64,000 bases of DNA from Plantibacter flavus (GCF_900177615.1 NZ_FXAP01000005.1:248001-312000); one strand, 5' to 3'; positions 52,322 through 62,901 are shown, numbered from the stretch's first letter. The notes: generated by a model not told the origin, from the sequence alone. Made by a program: numbers and translations.

Positions 52322-52756
52322 TCAGATGTCGCGTCGGGTCACGGCGGCGACCGCCGGCGTGAACAGGAGCCCGAGGACGGCCAGCGACGGCAGTAGCAGG
52401 AACCACCCGATCACGGGTTGCGCGAAGACCCCCTGGAACGCGCCGACGGCGACGGCGATCTGCACGAGCTGCCAGGTGACCGCTCCTCCGCGGATCCAGC
52501 TCCGTCCGCGGATCGCGCCGAGGGCGAGCGCCGTGACGAACGCCGTGGCGATGAGCAGGATCACGAAGATCGCCAGTGCGCTCGTGAACGAGGCCGGCGT
52601 CGCCGCGACCAGCTCGAAGAGGAACCAGGCCGAGAGCCCGATCATGAGCAGCGCCTCGGCGACGAGCAGGACGATGAAGGCCAGCACCGCGGGCTGACGA
52701 TGCCCCTGCGGGTTCGGAGCGGAGGCGGCGTTTCGATCGGTACTCACAGGGTTCAC
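52322..52756 (-). CDS. small four-helix membrane protein
   Basis: A 144-residue protein with four hydrophobic segments (about 24-48, 58-82, 95-112, 115-135) after a hydrophilic start MNPVSTDRNAASAPNPQGHR. No enzymatic motif is visible. Similar proteins are common near this locus in relatives and have no assigned role. Start GTG 52756 lies seven bases after TAGTCA, possibly another leaderless promoter. Confidence 0.7.
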   Translation of the reverse strand: MNPVSTDRNAASAPNPQGHRQPAVLAFIVLLVAEALLMIGLSAWFLFELVAATPASFTSALAIFVILLIATAFVTALALGAIRGRSWIRGGAVTWQLVQIAVAVGAFQGVFAQPVIGWFLLLPSLAVLGLLFTPAVAAVTRRDI

Positions 52757-52762
52757 CCAAAC

Positions 52763-52940
52763 TTGACTATTGATTTGCTCTTACCGATATGAAACCATGT
52801 TTGAGGCCGACATGAGGTCCACGAGGGTGTGGACAGATCCCGAATCCCGGACGATCATCCCCCTCGCATTTCGGCTTTCGCTTCCCGAGACCCCTCACTC
52901 GGTTGAAGAAATCTCACCATGCAATAAAAGGAGCTCCCCT
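52763..52940 (+). promoter_or_regulatory. whiB promoter and long leader
   Basis: TTGACT at 52763-52768, 17 bases, then GATATG at 52786-52791 form the best -35/-10 pair in the window, giving a leader of about 140 nt. The leader is relatively AT-rich and has no stop codon in the whiB frame, so an N-terminally extended form from ATG 52797 is formally possible. AAGGAG (52928-52933) just before ATG 52941 argues for the short form. Confidence 0.45.
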
Positions 52941-53189
52941 ATGGATTGGCGCGATAAAGCTGCCTGCCTGACCGTCGACCCGGAATTGTTCTTCCCGGTC
53001 GGGAACACCGGTCCGGCGGTCGATCAGATCGACAAGGCGAAGGCCGTGTGCGCCACCTGCAGTGTCACGGAGCTGTGCCTCCAGTACGCGCTCGAGACCG
53101 GCCAGGACTCCGGTGTGTGGGGCGGCCTCAGCGAAGACGAGCGTCGCGCCCTCAAGCGTCGCGCGGCTCGCGCCCGCCGCGCCTCCTAG
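52941..53189 (+). CDS. whiB1: WhiB-family iron-sulfur transcription factor, WhiB1-like
   Basis: An 82-residue WhiB protein. Four cluster-binding Cys, C9, C37, C40 and C46, hold a [4Fe-4S] cluster. GVWGG follows near 58-62, and the basic tail KRRAARARRAS is for DNA binding. The start MDWRDKAACLTVDPELFFPVGN is very close to mycobacterial WhiB1, an essential NO-sensitive regulator. The next gene being a convergent PdtaS-type kinase repeats the Rv3219-Rv3220c order, which supports the WhiB1 name. Confidence 0.92.
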   Translation: MDWRDKAACLTVDPELFFPVGNTGPAVDQIDKAKAVCATCSVTELCLQYALETGQDSGVWGGLSEDERRALKRRAARARRAS

Positions 53190-53197
53190 TCGCAGAC

Positions 53198-53232
53198 GAG
53201 AACCCCGGGTGCCGAACAGCCCCGGGGTTCTC
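53198..53232. terminator. bidirectional hairpin between whiB1 and the kinase gene
   Basis: A perfect 12-bp stem (GAGAACCCCGGG and complement) with an 11-base loop, nine bases after the whiB stop. Confidence 0.75.
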
Positions 53233-53266
53233 GCATGTCTGCGGCCGTTCGCGACGGACCAGGACC

Positions 53267-54766
53267 TCAGCTCTTGGCGACCCAGCGCATCGGGATCGCG
53301 ATCGTGACCTCGGTTCCGCTCCCCATGAGCGTGTGCCAGTCGATCGTCCCGCCCAGCTCGCCCTGGATGAGCGTGCGCACGATCTGGGTGCCGAGACCGG
53401 ACCCGACCTTCCCCTCCGGGAGCCCCACGCCGTTGTCGCGGACCTGCACGCTCAGCAGCTCGTCCGTACGGTCGGCCGTGATCTCCACGTCGCCGTCGCG
53501 GCCGTTGAGTCCGTGCTCCACCGCGTTGGTGACGAGTTCGGTGAGCGCGAGGGCGAGCGGCGTCGCGTACTCGCTCGGGAGCACGCCGAACGAGCCGGAG
53601 GACTTCGGGCGGACCGTGGTGTTGTGCGAGCTCGCCACTTCGGCGATGAGCAGGAGCACGCGCTCGAAGACCTCGTCGAAGTCGACGTTCTGATTGAGCC
53701 CCTCGGACAGCGTGTCGTGCACGACCGCGATGGCGGCCACGCGTCGCATGGCCTGCGTGAGGGCGTCGTGGGCGTCCTCCGAGTGCGTCCGCCTGGCCTG
53801 GATCCGCAGGAGCGATGCGACGGTCTGGAGGTTGTTCTTCACCCGGTGGTGGATCTCGCGGATCGTCGCGTCCTTGGTGATGAGTTCCTGCTCCTGGTGA
53901 CGCAGTTCGCTGACGTCGCGGCAGAGCACGATCGCGCCGACCCGCTCGCCGCGGCTCCGCAACGGGATCGCCCGGAGGGAGACCGTCACGCCCTTGTCCT
54001 CGATGTCGGTCCGCCACGGCGCCCGACCGGTGACGACGAGCGGCAGGGACTCGTCGACGGTGACGGTCCCCGTCCCGGAGAGCAGATGGGTCGTGACGTC
54101 CGCGAGCGACTCGCCCTCGAGTTCCTCGGCGAATCCGATCCGGTTGAAGGCCGAGAGCGCGTTGGGGCTGGCGAAGGTGACGGTGCCGTCGACATCGAGA
54201 CGGATCAGGCCGTCGCTCGCGCGCGGCGCGCCCCGGCGCGGTCCGGTCGGCGCTCCGAGATCCGGGAAGTCGCCCACCGCGATCATCTCGAACAGGTCGC
54301 TCGCGCAGTCGTTGAAGGTGAGTTCCTGGCGGCTGGGCGTCCGAGCCTCACCGAGATTGGTGTGGCGGGTGATGACCGCGATCGGTCCGTCGGCATTGGT
54401 CGTCTCGGTCGGGGATATCCGCCGGGCGACGGGCACGGCACGAACCCTGGTCGGGGTCTCCTCGTACCAGTCCGGCGCGGAGGACTCGATGATCCGTCCA
54501 CTCTCGAAACAGTCGGTGACCTGCTTGCGCCATTCCTGCTTGATGGATTGCCCGACGAAGTCGCGATAGAAGAGTGTCGCGGCACTCGACGGACGCGAAT
54601 GCGCGACCGCTATGAAACTGCCGGAATCGGTCGGCACCCAGATGACGATATCGGCGAACGCAAGATCCGCGAGGAGTTGGCTGTCCGCGAGCAGCATGTG
54701 CAGCCACTCCACGTCGGCCGCACTGGAGCGGCCCTGGGCGAGAACGAGATCACTGAGCGTCGACAC
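53267..54766 (-). CDS. pdtaS: soluble sensor histidine kinase, PdtaS type
   Basis: A 499-residue cytosolic kinase with no membrane segment. An N-terminal GAF-like sensor domain (1-150), a PAS domain (about 180-290, RLDVDGTVTFASPNALSAFN), a HisKA_2 phosphorylation domain with EIHHRVKNNLQTVASLL (H307) and a HATPase domain (395-499, ALTELVTNAVEHGL, RDNGVGLPEG). In mycobacteria PdtaS phosphorylates the ANTAR RNA-binding regulator PdtaR; no ANTAR gene lies in this window. GTG 54766 is six bases after TAGACT. Confidence 0.9.
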   Translation of the reverse strand: MSTLSDLVLAQGRSSAADVEWLHMLLADSQLLADLAFADIVIWVPTDSGSFIAVAHSRPSSAATLFYRDFVGQSIKQEWRKQVTDCFESGRIIESSAPDWYEETPTRVRAVPVARRISPTETTNADGPIAVITRHTNLGEARTPSRQELTFNDCASDLFEMIAVGDFPDLGAPTGPRRGAPRASDGLIRLDVDGTVTFASPNALSAFNRIGFAEELEGESLADVTTHLLSGTGTVTVDESLPLVVTGRAPWRTDIEDKGVTVSLRAIPLRSRGERVGAIVLCRDVSELRHQEQELITKDATIREIHHRVKNNLQTVASLLRIQARRTHSEDAHDALTQAMRRVAAIAVVHDTLSEGLNQNVDFDEVFERVLLLIAEVASSHNTTVRPKSSGSFGVLPSEYATPLALALTELVTNAVEHGLNGRDGDVEITADRTDELLSVQVRDNGVGLPEGKVGSGLGTQIVRTLIQGELGGTIDWHTLMGSGTEVTIAIPMRWVAKS

Positions 54767-54772
54767 GATTCC

Positions 54773-54778
54773 AGTCTA
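54773..54778 (-). promoter_or_regulatory. -10 TAGACT of pdtaS (leaderless)
   Basis: The six-base spacer GGAATC ends at GTG 54766. Confidence 0.6.
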
Positions 54779-54845
54779 GGCTCGGCCGGCCGACACCGAG
54801 TGCGCCGGGCGTGCCCTGACGACCACTGGTAGGCAGACATGGAAC

Positions 54846-54892
54846 GGCGACGGCGCTCAGCGGCCCGTGGGGGGCCACTGAGCGCCGTCGCC
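54846..54892 (-). terminator. 20-bp hairpin after lsr2
   Basis: Arms 54846-54865 and 54873-54892 (GGCGACGGCGCTCAG core) pair with one mismatch around a seven-base loop, 13 bases beyond the lsr2 stop. Confidence 0.75.
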
Positions 54893-54905
54893 GGACGTGA
54901 CTGTG

Positions 54906-55241
54906 TCAGTTGGCTGCGCGGTAGGCGTCCTGGACCGCCTGGGGGATGCGTCCGCGCGACGACACGGCGTGCCCGTTCTTCGCGGCCCACTCGCGGATGG
55001 CAGCGAGGTTCTCGGCGCTGTTGCGGGTGCTGGTGCTCGAGGTGCGGCGCCCACGCTTGACCGGGCGTCCGGCTCCGATGTAGGGCTTCAGCGACTCGCG
55101 GAGGTTCTTCGCATTGTCTGCACCGAGATCGATCTCGTATTCGGTTCCGTCGATCGCGAACCGGACGGTCTCTCCTGCACCAGAGGCGAGTTCGCTGCCG
55201 TCGAGATCGTCGATGTATGTGGTGATGACTTTCTGAGCCAT
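54906..55241 (-). CDS. lsr2: Lsr2-family nucleoid-associated protein
   Basis: A 111-residue Lsr2. The N-terminal oligomerisation domain ([17 protein letters not shown] through [17 protein letters not shown]) is joined by a basic linker ([17 protein letters not shown]) to the DNA-binding domain, with [19 protein letters not shown] containing the AT-hook-like RGR loop. It silences AT-rich foreign DNA in actinobacteria. AGGAGG with good spacing precedes ATG 55241. The upstream region is the most AT-rich stretch here and may be an Lsr2 target. Confidence 0.93.
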   Translation of the reverse strand: MAQKVITTYIDDLDGSELASGAGETVRFAIDGTEYEIDLGADNAKNLRESLKPYIGAGRPVKRGRRTSSTSTRNSAENLAAIREWAAKNGHAVSSRGRIPQAVQDAYRAAN

Positions 55242-55259
55242 GGGGGATCCTCCTGAAGA

Positions 55260-55450
55260 TATCCGTGGTGAGTCCGACGGTTATCCGATCATATCGAACA
55301 CCACCAAGCGAATCTGAATATCGACGCGATACCGGAGTAATTCATCACCCAACGGATAGCGATGCGTCGGAGAAGAATGCAGATGCATATATCGGCGAGC
55401 AAATGCATATTCGGTTGATCACCCAAGTGTATTGAGTGACTCCGTTGAGA
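55260..55450. promoter_or_regulatory. AT-rich lsr2 upstream region with ATGCATAT repeats
   Basis: TATGAT at 55293-55288 (minus) is the likely lsr2 -10, giving a leader of about 40 nt. Further upstream, ATGCATAT occurs at 55383 and 55403, each followed by an A/T base and TCGG-like sequence, 20 bases apart. The stretch is far richer in A and T than its surroundings. It also holds the 3' end of the CpaE-like gene at its right border. No coding potential was seen in the interior. Confidence 0.55.
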
Positions 55451-56716
55451 CTATTCCACTCGGCGTGACCGGCTCCGCGCACGACGCCCTCGTGCTCCAC
55501 CCGCCGAGCGTCGCGAGCGGTCCCGCACCGGCGCCGGCTCCTGGTCGAGGACGGTGGACACGAACCGCCGCAACGCGACGGGAAGCGCCCCGCGCGGGGC
55601 CTGGTCGCGGAGGGTCCTCCCCGCGATCACCGCGGCGTCCACCACCCGCTGGTCCTCCGGCAGGAGCGCGGCCGCCTCGATCCCGCCGAAGCGGGAGAGC
55701 GTGGACGCCAGCTGACCGGCCGGGCCGGCACCGAGCGCGACGCCACGCAGCCGGTTCACCACCACCGAGATGCGCGACGGGTCGACGAGTTCGACGAGTT
55801 CCGCGTGGCCGCGGAGCAGCCTCGTGACCCCGACCGGGTCGGCCGCACCGACCTCCACCACCCGGTCCGCGGACCCGAGGACGGCGAACGCCGCCCCGTT
55901 CCGCCTGGGCGCGAAGAGGTCGCTCGAGATCTCCTCGTCCGCCTCCAGGCAGAACGCCGTGTCGATCACGATGTCGTCCATCCACGCCCGACACCGTTCG
56001 ATGGTCGTCGCGACGCGTTCCGTCGACAGTTCGGTCCAGCGTGCCGCACGTGAGATGCCGGTCAGAACCCGGAACGCGCCGGACGGCGACGGATGGACGA
56101 CCGCGATCCGCTCGAGCTGCTCGAGGTCGAGCGCCCCACTTCCGGCCAGTCGGCAGGCCGCGGCGAACCCGGGCGCCTCGTCGAGGAGGCCGAGCATGGC
56201 CGCGACGGATGCCCCGTAGGTGTCCGCGTCGATGAGGACGACCCGGCGTCCGCGCGCGGCCAGCTCGCTGGCGATGCCTGCGGCGACGGTGGACGTGCCG
56301 GGCGACCCGGCCGCGCCCCACACGGCGATGACCCGCCCCGCGGCCTGGGCGACCGGACGAGGGCCGTCGTCGGCGAGGTCGAGCGGCGCGATGCTCCGAT
56401 CGAGCTCCTCGGGATCGACCGGAAGGACGACGATGTCGACCAGACCGAGCCCTGCTGCAAGGCGACGCTCGGACTCGCCGGACGCGAGCGCCACGACCCT
56501 CGTGCCCACGCGGTCCGCGAGGTCGATGAGTTCGGCGCGCAGGCGGTCGGCCCCGGGTGACACGAGCAGCACGTCGACGGGCGTACCGGTGCCGATGCGC
56601 TCTTGGAGTTCGGCACCGTCGTGACAGCGCCAGGCGACGCGGTGTCCGAGGTCGAGCATCGTCGCGAGGATCTCGCCCTCGACCCGCGGATCGAGGGCGA
56701 GTCCGACGCGCAGCAT
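55451..56716 (-). CDS. CpaE/TadZ-like MinD-superfamily ATPase
   Basis: A 421-residue protein with an N-terminal receiver-like domain (1-115, VDVLLVSPGADRLRAELIDLA) and a ParA/MinD-like domain (120-375, GRVIAVWGAAGSPGTSTVA, VVLIDADTYGASVAAMLGL). The deviant Walker A of this superfamily is normally KGGxGKT/S; here it reads GAAGSPGTST, so the nucleotide-contacting Lys is lacking. The C-terminal 40 residues are basic. CpaE/TadZ proteins localise Tad pilus machinery, but no Tad ATPase, pilin or secretin genes are in the window. ATG 56716 overlaps the stop codon of the SAF gene by one base. Confidence 0.75.
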   Translation of the reverse strand: MLRVGLALDPRVEGEILATMLDLGHRVAWRCHDGAELQERIGTGTPVDVLLVSPGADRLRAELIDLADRVGTRVVALASGESERRLAAGLGLVDIVVLPVDPEELDRSIAPLDLADDGPRPVAQAAGRVIAVWGAAGSPGTSTVAAGIASELAARGRRVVLIDADTYGASVAAMLGLLDEAPGFAAACRLAGSGALDLEQLERIAVVHPSPSGAFRVLTGISRAARWTELSTERVATTIERCRAWMDDIVIDTAFCLEADEEISSDLFAPRRNGAAFAVLGSADRVVEVGAADPVGVTRLLRGHAELVELVDPSRISVVVNRLRGVALGAGPAGQLASTLSRFGGIEAAALLPEDQRVVDAAVIAGRTLRDQAPRGALPVALRRFVSTVLDQEPAPVRDRSRRSAGGARGRRARSRSRRVE

Positions 56717-57438
56717 CAGCGTTCGCCGGGCTCGGTGGGGACCACGGACAGCAGATGCGCTGCGGCCGTCGCCGAGAGCACCGTCGCGACGGCGGAGCGC
56801 GGGACAGCGAGCTCGAGGGTGACCGAGCCACGGCCCGACAGGAGCCCTTCGTCCTCGCCGACCCGGACGACGGTCGCGGCCGAGACGAGCACCTCCGGGA
56901 CACCGTAGCCGTCGCCGTCCGGCGCGGCCGCCCAGAGGTCGACGACGGTCCCCGGCAGGATGTCGGCGCCGAGCCGTCCGGCCGGTTCGACGACGAGCGT
57001 GGTCACGCCGACGGCGCTCGCCTCGCCGAGCGCGTCGAGCGGCACGAGCTCCCCCGCTGCGATCGTCCGGGTGACGACGATTCCCGGCGGCGGTGCCGCT
57101 CCGGCTCCGAGGTACCCGCCCTCGACCGATCCCAGTCGTGCGTCGATCACCTGGAGTGAGGAGCGGTCGAGCCGCGTTCCGGGCGTCAGCGTCTCTGACG
57201 CCGCATACACCGGGGTCGTCCGGCTCGAGGTCGTGACGAGCCACCACACCCCCAGGATCGACGCGACCACCAGCATGAGGCCCACCAGGAAGCGTGGGTC
57301 CACCCAGATGCGCGACCGGGACACCTGCCGTCCACCGACACCATGACGCAGTCCGGCGAGACGGTCGGTCATCCGCTCGCCGCCGTCGATTCGCGCTCCT
57401 CCCGATTCCGATCCGTGTCCCCGTTCGCTTCCCCGCAC
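56716..57438 (-). CDS. SAF-domain membrane protein (CpaB/FlgA-like)
   Basis: A roughly 240-residue protein. A hydrophilic Gly/Arg-rich start is followed by one transmembrane helix (FLVGLMLVVASILGVWWLVTT) and an extracytoplasmic SAF domain (TPVYAASETLTPGTRLDRSSLQVIDARLG). The SAF fold is used by CpaB, a Tad pilus periplasmic protein. Start is ambiguous: AGGAGG five bases before GTG 57438 is the best ribosome site, but an ATG at 57453 precedes it in frame. It is cotranscribed with the CpaE-like gene, which suggests a membrane-plus-ATPase pair of unknown use. Confidence 0.75.
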   Translation of the reverse strand: MRGSERGHGSESGGARIDGGERMTDRLAGLRHGVGGRQVSRSRIWVDPRFLVGLMLVVASILGVWWLVTTSSRTTPVYAASETLTPGTRLDRSSLQVIDARLGSVEGGYLGAGAAPPPGIVVTRTIAAGELVPLDALGEASAVGVTTLVVEPAGRLGADILPGTVVDLWAAAPDGDGYGVPEVLVSAATVVRVGEDEGLLSGRGSVTLELAVPRSAVATVLSATAAAHLLSVVPTEPGER

Positions 57439-57549
57439 CGTCTCCTCCTTCATGGGCACCCCGTGCGCCGCCTCCGGTCCCATGCTGCCCGAGCTCCGAA
57501 CATCGCGCCGAAGTTATCCACAGCCCGGCGGACGCCGCCCGCGCGAGAG

Positions 57550-57555
57550 GATAAT
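57550..57555 (+). promoter_or_regulatory. -10 GATAAT of the small HTH gene (leaderless)
   Basis: The six-base spacer CGAGGA leads to ATG 57562; GAGGA is too close to be a good ribosome site. Confidence 0.5.
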
Positions 57556-57561
57556 CGAGGA

Positions 57562-57858
57562 ATGGAATCGCAGCGCGATGCGGCCCCGCTCGGTCGCTTC
57601 CTCACCGTCGCCGACACGGCCGAGGTCTTGAACGTCTCGGCCCAGCATGTGGCCGAACTCATCTCGAGCGGTGAGCTGCCCGCCATCCGGATCGGGCGCA
57701 GCGGACCGTGGCGCATCGAGTTCCCGGCGCTCGAAGCCTTCATCAGCGGTCAATACGAGGAGGCACGTCGTGCAGCCCTCTGGCATCAGGCCCAGCTCAC
57801 CGAACTCGTCGAGTTCTCCGGCGCGCCGATGCTCCGGCCGGTGCCGCCCCTCGGCTGA
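57562..57858 (+). CDS. small excisionase/BldC-like helix-turn-helix protein
   Basis: A 98-residue MerR-like single-domain DNA-binding protein. The HTH is FLTVADTAEVLNVSAQHVAELISSGELPAIRIG (about 13-45), followed by the wing GPWRIEFPALEAFI. This is the layout of phage excisionases and of BldC-type developmental regulators. No integrase or phage gene is nearby, so a chromosomal regulator is likelier. It is divergent from the SAF/CpaE pair, and could control it. Confidence 0.75.
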   Translation: MESQRDAAPLGRFLTVADTAEVLNVSAQHVAELISSGELPAIRIGRSGPWRIEFPALEAFISGQYEEARRAALWHQAQLTELVEFSGAPMLRPVPPLG

Positions 57859-57891
57859 GCTCCGGTTCCGGCAAGCGCCCGACGTGACGCC

Positions 57892-58482
57892 TCAGACGGC
57901 ACGCTCGACGACGACGACCTCCGAGAGCACGATGACGCGGATCTGCTCGACGCCCCGGCTGCGGCGCGGCGACCCCGGCTCGTGGACGGCCAGATCCAGA
58001 TGGTCGCGGCCCACCCGGTCGATCGTGCCCGTCCAGCTCCCCGTCCGGGTCCGCACGACCACTGCAGCACGGCGTCGGCACAGATCACGGAGCAGGAACG
58101 AGACGGTCAGGCGGTCGAGCAGTCGCGGTTCGCGGACCACGACGTCGTCGAGACTCCAATCGATCTGGGTCTGCGTCATGGCGACCGCCGCGATCGAATC
58201 GAGCGGGACGACGACCTCCCGACCGCCCGTGGTACCGGAATCGGCCTGCATCCAGTCCTTCCCGATGCTCCGGACCCGCAGCCGCCAGGTCGTCCCGTCG
58301 ACGAGTTCGACGACGAGCGGTCCTGGCGCGCCGACATCGCCGCAGAGGGCGATCAACCGCTCGCGGAGGGTGAGACGCCCACGCCGAAGCCGCTCGGCCT
58401 CGATGCGGACGGCGTCGTCGTCGACGGCGAGCTCGTCGTCGAGCTGACCGGCGAGATCGTCGAACAGGCTGTCCCAACGCAT
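57892..58482 (-). CDS. conserved hypothetical, possible duplicated Sm-like barrel
   Basis: A 196-residue protein. After an acidic helical start (LFDDLAGQLDDELAVDDD) come two segments that resemble Sm-type beta barrels. The first is around 70-120 (LVVELVDGTTWRLRVRSIGKDWMQ). The second is around 150-190 (AAVVVRTRTGSWTGTIDRVGRDHLDLAVH), where G-x-x-G-T-I-x-R-V and DHLDL echo LSm motifs. That fold is my inference. ATG 58482 is six bases after TACCGT, and the longer frame to 58563 would cross the promoter. It faces the Rv3235-like gene divergently. Confidence 0.65.
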   Translation of the reverse strand: MRWDSLFDDLAGQLDDELAVDDDAVRIEAERLRRGRLTLRERLIALCGDVGAPGPLVVELVDGTTWRLRVRSIGKDWMQADSGTTGGREVVVPLDSIAAVAMTQTQIDWSLDDVVVREPRLLDRLTVSFLLRDLCRRRAAVVVRTRTGSWTGTIDRVGRDHLDLAVHEPGSPRRSRGVEQIRVIVLSEVVVVERAV

Positions 58483-58488
58483 ACGCCG

Positions 58489-58494
58489 ACGGTA
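58489..58494 (-). promoter_or_regulatory. -10 TACCGT of the Sm-like gene (leaderless)
   Basis: Six bases (CGGCGT) separate it from ATG 58482. Confidence 0.55.
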
Positions 58495-58629
58495 GTGCGC
58501 AGAGCGCGGCCGCGTCCTGCGTTGTCCACAGACCTCTGGTCCTGGACACGGGATAGCTGACATGATGAGTGTGACATTTCATATTCCGGTCGCCCGACTC
58601 GTGGTGGCCGCGCACCCCTCGGAGGCCCC

Positions 58630-59130
58630 ATGAGCACCGCTGCCCGGCACGACGACGACGCGCCCGAAGCACGCACGGCTCGCCTCCGGCCGGCGCCTCC
58701 GCTCCCCGAGCGACGCACGCCGGAGGCGCGGGCGGCGGCGCGCACCGGTGCTGACGACTACTTCGCGCCGCAGCCGGCGCCCCGAGCCGAACTCCCCGAT
58801 CCGCGACCGCTGCTCGAGAACCTCACGCGGAGCGTGATCGAGGTGATCGCCGGAGCCCGCGACCTCACGCAGCTCGCGCGGTGGATCACCGCCGACGTGC
58901 ACACCGTCCTCCTGAAGCGCGTGATCCTCGCCGAACGGGCACGACGCGTCCGCGGCGTCCCGGGCACCGTCCCCGTCGTCTCGATCGGCACCGTGACAGT
59001 CTCCGAGCCACGCGACGGCGTCGTCGAGTCCGTGGTCATCGTCCACGGACGAGCGCGGTCCCGAGCCGTGGCCATCCGGCTGGAGGGCTTGGACGGCCGC
59101 TGGCGGGCGACCTCGGTGAGCGTGCTCTGA
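58630..59130 (+). CDS. Rv3235-family protein
   Basis: A 166-residue protein. The first 55 residues are disordered and Arg/Pro-rich (LRPAPPLPERRTPEARAAARTG). The C-terminal domain contains LLENLTRSVIEVIAGARDLTQLARWITADVHTVLLKR and ends with IRLEGLDGRWRATSVSVL. This matches the Rv3235 family found next to secA1 in actinobacteria; its function is not known. GGAGG lies four bases before ATG 58630. Its conservation beside secA hints at a link to secretion or cell envelope. Confidence 0.78.
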   Translation: MSTAARHDDDAPEARTARLRPAPPLPERRTPEARAAARTGADDYFAPQPAPRAELPDPRPLLENLTRSVIEVIAGARDLTQLARWITADVHTVLLKRVILAERARRVRGVPGTVPVVSIGTVTVSEPRDGVVESVVIVHGRARSRAVAIRLEGLDGRWRATSVSVL

Positions 59131-59161
59131 CCGCCGCTGCACATCCGCCCGCACCCGACAG

Positions 59162-59208
59162 ACGGGAGCCCTCCGAACCGATGTCACCATGGTCCGGAGG
59201 GCTCCCGT
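59162..59208. terminator. bidirectional hairpin between the Rv3235-like gene and secA
   Basis: Perfect 14-bp stem (ACGGGAGCCCTCCG, arms 59162-59175 and 59195-59208) with a 19-base loop, placed between convergent stop codons. Confidence 0.75.
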
Positions 59209-59224
59209 TCGTGCCGGCGTGGGC

Positions 59225-62053
<2,829 letters not shown>

Positions 62054-62236
62054 GAATTGCTCTCCATTACGTGTTCCTGATCTCCGTCCTGGTCGACTGA
62101 CCGGGACGGACGGGGTGCACCAGAACGGGGCAGTCCTCTGAACATGTTAGCGGGGAGTCCCTTGAGTGGACGCTGTGTATCGAGGGGCGGACGGATGTCG
62201 ACGGAGCGCCGAAGCAGCGCGGGACGGACGGCTCGC

Positions 62237-62263
62237 TAGGCTGGCGACAGCCTACGGCGTAGG
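62237..62263. promoter_or_regulatory. two overlapping inverted repeats before the PadR gene
   Basis: TAGGCT-6-AGCCTA (62237-62254) and CCTACGGCGTAGG (62251-62263) overlap by four bases. TAGGCT also fits a -10 hexamer, so a protein bound here would cover the transcription start. Autoregulation by the PadR protein is the simplest reading, although the classical PadR box ATGT-N8-ACAT is absent. Confidence 0.5.
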
Positions 62264-62280
62264 TATTTCCTGGAGGTTCG

Positions 62281-62901
62281 ATGTCGGTCAAGCACGGTCT
62301 GCTCGCGATCCTCGCGCTCGGTGACGACTACGGGTACCGCCTGCGCGGTGAGTTCGACCGGCGGACGACGCCCGACACACCGCTCAACGTCGGCCAGGCC
62401 TATGCGACCCTCGATCGTCTCGAGCGGGACGGGCTCGTCGAGCGCGCCGCCGTGGATGCACAGGGACATGTCTTCTACCGCATCACCGCCGACGGGCGCG
62501 ACGTCCTCGAACGCTGGTGGGCGACACCCGTCACGGCGAGCGCTTCGCGGGACGAACTCCCGAACAAGGTCGCCCTCGCGGCGTCGCTCGACGGCGTGGA
62601 CGTGTTCGGGGTCATCGCCGTCCAACGCGCGTGGGCGCTCGATCTCGTGCAGCAGCTCGACGCGAATCTGTCGGCGCTCCCCCCGACGCCGCAGGGTGAC
62701 ATCGCGTGGATCGGGCTCGAAGCCAGACGGCGACGCTCCCTTGCCGAGCTCGACTGGCTCGAGGCGACCTCGGCCCGCCTGCGCATGCACGACGCCGTCT
62801 TCGAGGTCGCCACCGACATGCCACGACGCGGCCGCCCGGCGAACCGGGCGACCGCGTCGGTCGGAGTGCAGGACGCTAGTTCGAGCCGTCCTCGAGGCTG
62901 A
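62281..62901 (+). CDS. PadR-family transcriptional regulator
   Basis: A 206-residue PadR protein. The N-terminal winged helix (1-85) reads HGLLAILALGDDYGYRLRGEF and AYATLDRLERDGLVERAAVDAQGHVFYRITADG. A C-terminal dimerising helical region (VIAVQRAWALDLVQQLDANL, LAELDWLEATSARLRM) follows. TGGAGG is four bases before ATG 62281. Such regulators often control a neighbouring ABC-type or drug transporter, but none is adjacent. Its 3' end overlaps that of hpf by 26 bases. Confidence 0.88.
   Translation: MSVKHGLLAILALGDDYGYRLRGEFDRRTTPDTPLNVGQAYATLDRLERDGLVERAAVDAQGHVFYRITADGRDVLERWWATPVTASASRDELPNKVALAASLDGVDVFGVIAVQRAWALDLVQQLDANLSALPPTPQGDIAWIGLEARRRRSLAELDWLEATSARLRMHDAVFEVATDMPRRGRPANRATASVGVQDASSSRPRG

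Noticed and set aside
52797-52940. N-terminally extended WhiB from ATG 52797
   Set aside because: The frame is open, but a strong ribosome site and the conserved MDWRDKA start favour 52941.
57562-57858. Phage excisionase marking a prophage or integrative element
   Set aside because: No integrase, attachment-site duplication or phage gene is nearby, and the neighbours are core genes.
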